Source of the DNA: UBA1275 sp002323515
Lineage (GTDB): Bacteria; Bacteroidota; Rhodothermia; Balneolales; Balneolaceae
Direction of reading: 5' to 3'
DNA: 64,000 bases
NCBI GenBank assembly: GCA_964007875.1
Contig: CAXGAH010000012.1
Span: forward strand, 1 to 64,000
Shown here: positions 28,751 to 36,777 of the stretch, in pieces
Numbering within the stretch: position 1 is the first letter of the stretch
Layout of the letters: the number at the start of each line of letters is the position of its first letter
The notes under the pieces: generated by a model
Seen by the model: only the letters and a program-made list of their open reading frames with translations
Databases searched by the model: none
What the model was told of the DNA's origin: nothing
Translations under genes and position numbers: made by a program

Positions 28751-31700
28751 ATGAACAATACACTAATAACAAATCATAATAATATGAACACAATAAATAC
28801 AATCCTTAAACAAGGTTTGGTAGCGCTTTTAGCTATTTTTGTAAGTGTTGGCACCGTTCATGCTCAGGAAATGATGTCCCACTCAAATGGGGTATTTTTT
28901 TCAGAGTATATAGAGGGGGGTGGCCAGAATAAAGCCTTTGAAATATTTAATTCTACAAGTGAAGATATTGACTTAGGTAATTATATAGTGCTAGGCAATT
29001 ACAATGGAAATCCATTCAATGATACTCTACGTTTTCCTGTTGGTACGATGTTAGCCTCGATGGATGTCTTTGTAGTTGCACACGAAGACGCCGATTCTAA
29101 AATTACTGAGGTAGCAGATTCTTTAATTGAGAATCCATTTTCTGATGGTACGTCATACATAACTGCTTTTAATGGGGATGATGCGAGAGCCTTAGTCCAT
29201 ATTGATGGGACTGATTCTACCATAGTAGATTATTTTGGAACATCTGAAAATGATCCAGGGTCAGGTTGGGATGTAGCTGGAATTTCAGCAGGAACTAAGG
29301 ATCATACTTTAGTACGAAAAGTTGATATAAAGCGAGGTAATCCTATACCTCTATCCTCATTTGGCACCAAAAACACAAATTCTGAGTGGGAAGTTTTTGA
29401 TAAAGATAATCTTGATTTTATCGGAGACCATAAATTTGAAGAATATAAACCAATGGATCCCGATGGAATAATTGTTAATAAAAACAGTGATTTTCAAGAT
29501 GTTCAACTTGGTACCGCAGCAAATGTTGATGGTTGGTTCTTTCAAAAAACAGATTATGCAACCTTTGATTTCATTGCTGATACTGTTAATCCTGCAAATA
29601 CTTTACAGAAGACTACAATTACAGATATAGAAAATGCTCCTAATGCATTTGCCGTTCAGGTAGCTAGCTCTGGGAATGTAATTAAAGCTGGTACTGAGTA
29701 TATGTTTAAAGCTCGTTTATACATAGAAGCAAGTAATGGTGACGCTACTGCAAAGATAAATTTCACAACCAATACAGTTGGTGTTAATAAGTATGGAATG
29801 GTAGTGAATACAGGAGAATGGTTAGACTTATCGATATCTGATACGCCTATTGTATTAGAAGAAGAGGTAACGGCAAATATAGGAGTTCACTTATCACACA
29901 ATACTCAAGTAAATGGAGATATAATTTATTTGGATTACATAAGAGTAATAGAAGTGAAAAAAGAACCAGTTATGGTTCATTTTAATGTGAATACATCTAC
30001 TATGCCAGATACTTTAAGAGGTCATCATTTTATGCAAATAAGAGGTGGTTTTGTTGGGCCAGATGTCACAGGAGCTGCCTCTGATGGTATGATTACATGG
30101 GATTCTATGTCACGACATATGTATTCAATGGGTGGTGACTATTGGTGGAGTGATTTCCTAATGTCTCCAGGTGATACTTTGAATTATAAATTTTGGGCAG
30201 GAGTAAATCCCGATACCCCTTTAACTAATGGCAGTGAACAGGGTTGGGAAAGTGGAGATAATAATGTATTCATTTTGCCAAGTGATTTTGCTGGTGCAGA
30301 CACTACTGTAGATTTGCAATTTTATGAAACTAGAGAAGCACCATACCCGATATCTGATGATAGCATTTCATTATTTTTCAGAGTAAATATGGGGCCTGCA
30401 ATCAAGTCTGGAAATTTTGATCCTGCTACAGATACTGTTGGTGTTCGCGGTAGTTTTGATGGTTGGGCGAGTGGCATAACCCTAGAACCTGGCGCTAACC
30501 AAGGAGATAATTACTTTTTTGAGGGAACCAAGCAAATAAGTCATGGTGAGGCAGAGCCTATTACTGAGGTATCTTATAAATTCATCACTATGGATGAAGA
30601 AGGGACTATCGGTTGGGAATCAGATCCAAATCGTACATTCGATATGCCAGCTAATGATACTACACTTCATTGGGACTATTTTGACCGATTAGGTTTTCCA
30701 CCTGCAAACGTAAATACTGAGCCAGTAGCAGTCACATTTACAGTTAATATGGCTACTCTTTTAGATACCCTACAAGACTACCATACAGTTCAACTTAAAG
30801 GAGCTCCATCTGGAGCAGATGCAGCTGAGACTGGCCTTGGTGAAATTATAACTTGGGATGCAAATACTCTTCAATTAGATCATATAGATGGTGATGTTTG
30901 GGGTACAACATTTGACATGTCACCAGGTGATTTATTAAACTACAAATTTTGGGCTGGTGTAGATCCCGAAACGCCATTAATTAATGGGCCAGAGCAAGGT
31001 TGGGAAAGTGGAGGAAATAATCAATTTGTGCTTCCTGCTACGGCTAGTGGAGATACGGTGGTACCAATGCAGTGGTATGAATTCAGAGAACCACCATATG
31101 ATCCAAGTGACGATACTTTAACTATATTGTTCAAGGTCAATATGGGAGGTCCAATTCAAACTGGAGATTTCGATCCTGAAACCGATATGGTTGGAGTAAG
31201 AGGAAATCCAGCATTTTTTGATAATCCAGCTGACTGGTCCACTTCTGCTTTCTATCTTGATGAGGTAGGAGGAAGCGGAAATAATATATTCTATGCTGGT
31301 ATTGCTCAAATGCCTAGAGATAGCGCTATCTTAATTGAAGAAGAGATGGCATATAAATTTGTATTTGAGGTAGATGGTGAGACCACTTGGGAATCTAGGG
31401 CGGATAGATTCACTCATATACCAGAAGTAGATACAACACTTAAGTGGGTGTATTTCAATGATACTCCACCTTCTGATACACCAATATTGAGTACTACACT
31501 TAATTTTGAGGTAAATGTTGGAATTCTTGAAGGTTTAGGGTATTTCAATTCTTCAATTGATTCAGTCTTTGTTAGAGGCTCATTCAATTCTTGGGGTGTT
31601 CAAAATGAAATGACTTTTAATTCATTTTCTGGAACCTATGAGGAATCAAATATTCCATTAAATGTTCCTGTGGGAGCTGAACACAAGTATAAATACTATT

Positions 31701-32695
31701 TGAAGTGGGATGCATCTAGGGATGATGAAACAAGTACTAACTTTTTGGCTGGAATTACTCATGATGGTTCAGGCTGGGAGGAACCTGGTGTTACAGGTGG
31801 TGCTGATCGTCAATTAGTGATTGAAGATGCTGCTAATCAACCTAAGAGATCGGAGTTCTTTAACGGAGTTGAGCCTAAGGCATTGTTAACTTCGCAAAAT
31901 GTTGAAGATGGAGCAATATCAGTTACTTTTTCAATAGATATGTCGCCAGCAGTAGAAAATGTTTCAGCACCTTTTGATGTATCAAATGATTCTGTATATC
32001 TATATGCTGACACGCCATTCTTTGTTCTTACACAGGGCTTAATTGTTCCAGGTGATGCTGGTGAGAATTTCATGACTATGCCTGATGAAATGCGGGAAAG
32101 TTTGAGATTTAAAGATGATAATGGTGATATGGTTTATACACTTGATTTAGATCTTCAACTACCAACTTTGAATCACATGGGTTTCCGAATCGGATATGGG
32201 GAACCAACATCACAAGATGGATCTATGTTTACTCACGGTTCAGGATTTGATGCAGGTCGGCGACATTATCAATATATACAGCCAATTGTTGCTGGTAATG
32301 GTTCGGTGACCTGGCCAAGCAGTTTCACTCTACCAACATTAACTTGGGTAGCAGAAGACTTAGCTTGGGAAACACCGCCGGATTATAATACGCCTACTAC
32401 TTCCTCAGAATTAGATGAATCAATGGTTAAGAAATTTGCTTTAGAGCAAAATTATCCTAATCCATTTAACCCTACTACAAATATAAGTTTTAGTCTGGCT
32501 GATGCTTCACCAGTTAAATTGACTATATATAACTTATTGGGTCAGGAAGTTGCTAGGTTAATTAGTGGTAAAGTAATGAATGCTGGTACTCATACGGTTG
32601 CCTTTAATGCAGCATCATTATCCTCTGGTGTTTATTTATACCGTTTGGAAGCGGGTAGTTTTGTAAGCAACAAACGCATGACATTAATTAAATAA
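28751..32695 (+). CDS. Multi-module starch-binding-like surface protein with T9SS signal
   Basis: This is a 1314-residue secreted protein. A signal peptide ends near TVHAQ; starts at 28751 or 28784 are both possible. Residues about 45-170 resemble a lamin-tail domain (FSEYIEGGGQNKAFEIFN, DLGNYIVLGNYN). About 235-395 looks like a CBM4/9-type module. About 405-1170 holds tandem modules: two copies of an 'A' unit (residues 405 and 660, both with LNYKFWAGV and EQGWESG) and at least four 'B' units (540, 790, 917, 1058) with VGVRGSFDGW or VFVRGSFNSW motifs like CBM20 and SusE/SusF starch-binding domains. The last 85 residues are a canonical T9SS sorting domain (YPNPFNPTTNISF, GVYLYRLEAG). It probably binds alpha-glucan at the surface. 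No catalytic domain is seen. Confidence 0.8.
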   Translation: MNNTLITNHNNMNTINTILKQGLVALLAIFVSVGTVHAQEMMSHSNGVFFSEYIEGGGQNKAFEIFNSTSEDIDLGNYIVLGNYNGNPFNDTLRFPVGTMLASMDVFVVAHEDADSKITEVADSLIENPFSDGTSYITAFNGDDARALVHIDGTDSTIVDYFGTSENDPGSGWDVAGISAGTKDHTLVRKVDIKRGNPIPLSSFGTKNTNSEWEVFDKDNLDFIGDHKFEEYKPMDPDGIIVNKNSDFQDVQLGTAANVDGWFFQKTDYATFDFIADTVNPANTLQKTTITDIENAPNAFAVQVASSGNVIKAGTEYMFKARLYIEASNGDATAKINFTTNTVGVNKYGMVVNTGEWLDLSISDTPIVLEEEVTANIGVHLSHNTQVNGDIIYLDYIRVIEVKKEPVMVHFNVNTSTMPDTLRGHHFMQIRGGFVGPDVTGAASDGMITWDSMSRHMYSMGGDYWWSDFLMSPGDTLNYKFWAGVNPDTPLTNGSEQGWESGDNNVFILPSDFAGADTTVDLQFYETREAPYPISDDSISLFFRVNMGPAIKSGNFDPATDTVGVRGSFDGWASGITLEPGANQGDNYFFEGTKQISHGEAEPITEVSYKFITMDEEGTIGWESDPNRTFDMPANDTTLHWDYFDRLGFPPANVNTEPVAVTFTVNMATLLDTLQDYHTVQLKGAPSGADAAETGLGEIITWDANTLQLDHIDGDVWGTTFDMSPGDLLNYKFWAGVDPETPLINGPEQGWESGGNNQFVLPATASGDTVVPMQWYEFREPPYDPSDDTLTILFKVNMGGPIQTGDFDPETDMVGVRGNPAFFDNPADWSTSAFYLDEVGGSGNNIFYAGIAQMPRDSAILIEEEMAYKFVFEVDGETTWESRADRFTHIPEVDTTLKWVYFNDTPPSDTPILSTTLNFEVNVGILEGLGYFNSSIDSVFVRGSFNSWGVQNEMTFNSFSGTYEESNIPLNVPVGAEHKYKYYLKWDASRDDETSTNFLAGITHDGSGWEEPGVTGGADRQLVIEDAANQPKRSEFFNGVEPKALLTSQNVEDGAISVTFSIDMSPAVENVSAPFDVSNDSVYLYADTPFFVLTQGLIVPGDAGENFMTMPDEMRESLRFKDDNGDMVYTLDLDLQLPTLNHMGFRIGYGEPTSQDGSMFTHGSGFDAGRRHYQYIQPIVAGNGSVTWPSSFTLPTLTWVAEDLAWETPPDYNTPTTSSELDESMVKKFALEQNYPNPFNPTTNISFSLADASPVKLTIYNLLGQEVARLISGKVMNAGTHTVAFNAASLSSGVYLYRLEAGSFVSNKRMTLIK

Positions 32696-32710
32696 ATTCT
32701 AGTAACAATG

Positions 32711-32733
32711 GAGCAGGAGAGTTGATCCTGCTC
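32711..32733 (+). terminator. Hairpin after the starch-binding protein gene
   Basis: An eight-base-pair perfect stem (GAGCAGGA/TCCTGCTC) with a seven-base loop begins 15 bases after the stop at 32695. Only a modest T-rich stretch follows (TATGTTATTT), so it may be a partial terminator or an mRNA-stabilising 3' hairpin between highly expressed surface genes and the regulator. Confidence 0.5.
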
Positions 32734-32756
32734 TATGTTATTTGAACGTCTTAACT

Positions 32757-32782
32757 CACAGAGGCGATGAAAGGCCTCTGTG
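32757..32782 (+). promoter_or_regulatory. Second hairpin, just upstream of the LacI gene
   Basis: A nine-base-pair perfect stem (CACAGAGGC/GCCTCTGTG) with an eight-base loop lies 28 bases before the TTG start of the LacI-family gene. It has no T tract. It could be a second processing or terminating structure, or an operator-like inverted repeat for autoregulation. The sequence is unlike the operator at 19113. Confidence 0.4.
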
Positions 32783-32810
32783 TATTTAACCAAATTAAAT
32801 GAACTAACCA

Positions 32811-33827
32811 TTGGCTTCGACCATTTACGACATAGCAGCTAAAGCTGGCGTTAGTATTGCCACGGTATCTCGTGTGTTTAACCAGAGTACAAGTGTTTCA
32901 CAAAAAACTCGGAACAAAGTGTTAAAAGTTGCCGAATCAGTAGGTTATCATCCTCAAGCTTACGCTCAAGGTCTAGCGAGTAAGAAGTTAAATACCATTA
33001 TGGCAGTGGTGCCGGTTATGTCGAATTATTTCTTTATGGAAATATTGGGTGGTATTCAGGATAAACTTACTCAGTTAGGTTATGAACTTAGTATTTTTAA
33101 TGTAACGGGTACAGGAGATAGTTTTTTTGAGCAGGTCGAGCATGTGATTAGACGCCGAGCTGCGGAAGGGTATCTATTCATTTCTATTCACCTAAATCCT
33201 GATCAATGGGATAAGCTTCAGAAGTACCCGGTTCCAATCACCCTAGTAGATGAATTTTACGATGGTTTTGATTCGGTGTCCGTAGATAATGTTCAAGGAG
33301 CCTATACGGCAACTAAAACACTATTAGATGCAGGATACAACAAGGTAGGGATGGTATCAGCTTTGGAGAGTTCAAAGCCTATAAAAGATCGAATAAAAGG
33401 GTATAAACTGGCATTTGAGGAATCTGAAATACCATTAGATCCAAAATTAATTATATGTGGGGATACTGATTACCGGGACGGTTTTACCGAGCGTGGTGGT
33501 TACACTGCCATGCAGCGAATGATTGAATTACATTCCGAGGTGGATGCCTGTTTTTGTTCATCCGACATTCAGGCTGTTGGAGCGCTCAAGGCGATGGAAG
33601 ATTTGGAGCTTTCTATACCATTAATTGGCTATGATGATATAGAAATCTCCGAATACATTGGATTATCTACAGTGCGTCAACCTATGCGAGATATGGGGTC
33701 AATTGCTACTCAAACCTTATTGGATCGGATGAAGAATGAGGGAAAAGCAATTTCGCAGACTATGTACTCCCCTCAGTTAATCCTTAGGAAATCGACCAAT
33801 GGGATTCTAAAAAGATCACAGAAGTAA
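32811..33827 (+). CDS. LacI-family transcriptional regulator
   Basis: This is a 338-residue cytoplasmic DNA-binding protein. The TTG start is chosen because it places the helix-turn-helix directly at the N-terminus, as in the family: TIYDIAAKAGVSIATVSRVF (about residues 4-23), with a hinge helix near 50-58 (AYAQGLASKKL). The periplasmic-binding-protein-like effector domain covers residues 60-335, with GYDDIEISEYIGLSTVRQP near the end, typical of sugar-responsive LacI/GalR members. It is embedded in the glucan locus, just ahead of three GH13 genes, and most likely controls the operator at 19113. The effector is presumably a maltodextrin or a product of it, by context only. Confidence 0.92.
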   Translation: MASTIYDIAAKAGVSIATVSRVFNQSTSVSQKTRNKVLKVAESVGYHPQAYAQGLASKKLNTIMAVVPVMSNYFFMEILGGIQDKLTQLGYELSIFNVTGTGDSFFEQVEHVIRRRAAEGYLFISIHLNPDQWDKLQKYPVPITLVDEFYDGFDSVSVDNVQGAYTATKTLLDAGYNKVGMVSALESSKPIKDRIKGYKLAFEESEIPLDPKLIICGDTDYRDGFTERGGYTAMQRMIELHSEVDACFCSSDIQAVGALKAMEDLELSIPLIGYDDIEISEYIGLSTVRQPMRDMGSIATQTLLDRMKNEGKAISQTMYSPQLILRKSTNGILKRSQK

Positions 33828-33840
33828 CTCAAGAATAGCC

Positions 33841-36777
33841 ATGCGCTGGTTCTTAACACACTCATCAAAACTAATGCTACCCAGCCACTCATTCTCCTAT
33901 AGCCTTTTTTTTCTTCTTTTTGTCATACAATCATTAACCTTGAATGCGCAGGTGGTAAGCTTCGAACCTAGTTTTGCCACACAATACGACTCTGTAACCG
34001 TCTATTTTGACGCCACACAAGGAAATGGAGGATTAGAAGGATTTTCAGGTCGTGTATTCTTACATACTGGAGTTATTACCTCTAAGAGCAATAGTGGGAG
34101 CGATTGGAAATACGTCCCTGCAGGATGGGAATCATATCCTTCAAGACTTGAAGCCGAGCAGGTGGGGGAAAATCAGTGGAAGTATACTTTTGCCCCCGAT
34201 ATTCGATCCTTTTTTGGAATCACAGAAAGCAGTGAAGAAGTCCTTGAGCTTGCCATGTTGTTTAAGGGTACTAGGACCCTCTCGGGAGCTCCTGTTGCAG
34301 TGGGTAGGGATGAAGGAGACAGTGATATTTTTGTAGAATTGAGTAAAGGTGGGGTAGAAGCTCGCTTTGTACAACCAGCCAATGAGTTAAGCCTTATGAA
34401 ACGCTCAGATTCCTTGCAAATAATGGGACTTGGTAGTGCTACCTCTGGAAACTTACAATTGAGTTTGTTTGAAGATGATCAATTAATTGAGGAGACATCA
34501 GATGATACTATAGCCTATGTATTTAAGCCCAGTAATAACCAAGAACAAGTTACCTTCTCATTAATTGCCGAAAATGGGCAAGACCTTAGCGATACTACCA
34601 TAACAAGGGTGGTCGTGCGTCCTGATGAACTGAGTATTACCCCTAGGCCTCCACAAACTAAGGATGGTATTCATTATCTCTCCGACAGATCTGTTCTTTT
34701 GTCCTTGTTCGCCCCCTATAAAGATTTTGTATACGTTTTAGGGGACTTTAACGATTGGACTCCATCGGCAGATTATCTCATGCATAAAGATATTCACAGG
34801 GTTGATAGTACCTGGTTTTGGCTAGAAATCGAAGGCCTAACTCCAGGTCAAGAATATGCATTTCAGTATCTCGTCGATGGTGATCTTCGTGTTGCAGATC
34901 CCTACAGTGAACTCACCCTTCATCCCGATGATGATCCGTACGTTCCATCTAGTGTTTATCCAAATATCCCCACGTATCCCTATGGAAAAACAAATTTTTC
35001 AGTGGGGGTTCTCCAGCCAGGTAACGATGAATATGCTTGGACTTCTACGAATTATGAGAGACCACAAACCAAAGATTTAGTTATTTATGAGCTTCTTCTT
35101 AGGGATTTCTTGGAAGATCATAGCTATCAAACTTTGATAGATACCTTGGATTATCTAGACAGGCTAGGAGTAACAGCTATTGAGCTAATGCCAGTTAATG
35201 AATTTGAGGGAAATTTGAGTTGGGGATATAATCCTGCATTCCATCTAGCCCTAGATAAATATTATGGTACTCGTAATACCTTTAAGGATTTTGTAGATGC
35301 AGCACACTCCAGAGGTATAGCTGTAATACTGGATGTGGTGCTGAATCATGCATTTGGGCGAAGTCCAATTATTCGCTTGTGGAATGAAGGAAATTATGGT
35401 GCGCCCACCAGTGAAAACCCCTATGCCAATCCAATAGCAAAACATCCCTTTAATGTAGGTTACGATTTGAATCATGAAAGCGCAGCAACCCGTTATTTTT
35501 CTAAACGAGTAATGCAGTATTGGTTAGAAGAATACAAGATTGACGGCTTCCGATTCGATTTGAGTAAGGGGTTTACTCAAGTGGATAATTTGGATAATGT
35601 AGGAGCATGGGGGAGTTATGACGCTTCTAGAATTGCAATCTGGAAAAACTATAATAACTTTATCCGTTCTATTGACAGTACGGCGTATGTTATACTTGAG
35701 CATTTTGCCGATAATTCAGAAGAACGAGTCTTGGTTAATGAGGGAATGCTTATTTGGGGGAATATGAACCATGAGTACAATGAAGCTACCATGGGATATA
35801 ATTCTGATTTAAGGGGTGTTTTAGCCAGTCAACGAGGCTTTTCACAACGAAATTTAATTGGCTATATGGAGAGTCACGATGAACAATGGTTAATGTTCAA
35901 GAACATAGCTTTTGGGAACTCTTCAGGAGAGTACAATATCCGATATTTGTCCACAGCTTTAGATCGTATGAAACTAGCTGGAGCGTTCTTTTTTACTTTA
36001 CCAGGACCTAAAATGCTGTGGCAATTTGGAGAATTAGGCTATGGCTATGGTAATGCGGGGGAACAATGTTTGAATGAGGCTAGCTACTGCCCATCCATTG
36101 CTCCTGGTCGAACCGCCGTTAAGCCTATTAGGTGGGATTATTGGGAAAACCCTGAACGCTATGTACTCTACGAAACATGGGCTAATATCATGGCCCTTCG
36201 CAAAGCCTCGGCGGCCATTACTTCCCCAGAAAGCTTTACCCATCAACTCCAAACATCTATTAAATTCATTCGACTCGGTTATGGAGATGAAAAAGTGGTT
36301 ATTGTTGGCAATTTTGGAGTAAATGCTACAACTGGTACTATTAATTTCTCAGAAGATGGGCAGTGGTTCGACTATCTTAATAAGACTGAGCAAAGAGTAA
36401 GTGGGGGATCGTTAGAATTAGGCCTAGCACCAGGTGCTTTTCATATTTTTACCAATACTGATTACTCTGAACTAGTGACCTCGAGTAAGAATGAAGAGAG
36501 ATTACTAATGAAAGATCAATTTGAACTCTATCCTAGTTATCCTAACCCGTTTAACCCAAGCACACAAATTTCATTCAATTTAGCCGAGTATGGTGCCACT
36601 TCCTTAAGGATTTATGACTTACTTGGGCGTGAAGTAGCTACCTTGGTTGATAGGCCGATGAGCCCGGGAACTCATACGATGCAGTTTTCAGGCTCCGGAT
36701 TGTCTAGTGGGGTTTATTTTGTGCGCTTATTGCAAGGTTCTAACAGACAAACACAAACCATCACCCTTGTAAAGTAA
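33841..36777 (+). CDS. Secreted GH13 alpha-amylase with T9SS sorting domain
   Basis: This is a 978-residue extracellular enzyme cutting alpha-1,4-glucans. A signal peptide ends near LNAQ. Residues about 35-175 form an N-terminal beta domain, and about 285-375 a CBM48-like module (VYVLGDFNDWTP). The GH13 barrel spans about 405-850: region I DVVLNHAFG; nucleophile Asp in GFRFDLSKG (about 573); acid/base Glu in VILEHFADN (about 621); transition-state Asp in YMESHDEQW (about 680). The last 85 residues are a T9SS type A domain (YPNPFNPSTQISFNL, GVYFVRLLQG). It lies 13 bases after the LacI gene, and the next GH13 ATG directly abuts its stop. T9SS export implies action outside the cell, upstream of the lipoprotein amylases. 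Confidence 0.92.
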   Translation: MRWFLTHSSKLMLPSHSFSYSLFFLLFVIQSLTLNAQVVSFEPSFATQYDSVTVYFDATQGNGGLEGFSGRVFLHTGVITSKSNSGSDWKYVPAGWESYPSRLEAEQVGENQWKYTFAPDIRSFFGITESSEEVLELAMLFKGTRTLSGAPVAVGRDEGDSDIFVELSKGGVEARFVQPANELSLMKRSDSLQIMGLGSATSGNLQLSLFEDDQLIEETSDDTIAYVFKPSNNQEQVTFSLIAENGQDLSDTTITRVVVRPDELSITPRPPQTKDGIHYLSDRSVLLSLFAPYKDFVYVLGDFNDWTPSADYLMHKDIHRVDSTWFWLEIEGLTPGQEYAFQYLVDGDLRVADPYSELTLHPDDDPYVPSSVYPNIPTYPYGKTNFSVGVLQPGNDEYAWTSTNYERPQTKDLVIYELLLRDFLEDHSYQTLIDTLDYLDRLGVTAIELMPVNEFEGNLSWGYNPAFHLALDKYYGTRNTFKDFVDAAHSRGIAVILDVVLNHAFGRSPIIRLWNEGNYGAPTSENPYANPIAKHPFNVGYDLNHESAATRYFSKRVMQYWLEEYKIDGFRFDLSKGFTQVDNLDNVGAWGSYDASRIAIWKNYNNFIRSIDSTAYVILEHFADNSEERVLVNEGMLIWGNMNHEYNEATMGYNSDLRGVLASQRGFSQRNLIGYMESHDEQWLMFKNIAFGNSSGEYNIRYLSTALDRMKLAGAFFFTLPGPKMLWQFGELGYGYGNAGEQCLNEASYCPSIAPGRTAVKPIRWDYWENPERYVLYETWANIMALRKASAAITSPESFTHQLQTSIKFIRLGYGDEKVVIVGNFGVNATTGTINFSEDGQWFDYLNKTEQRVSGGSLELGLAPGAFHIFTNTDYSELVTSSKNEERLLMKDQFELYPSYPNPFNPSTQISFNLAEYGATSLRIYDLLGREVATLVDRPMSPGTHTMQFSGSGLSSGVYFVRLLQGSNRQTQTITLVK

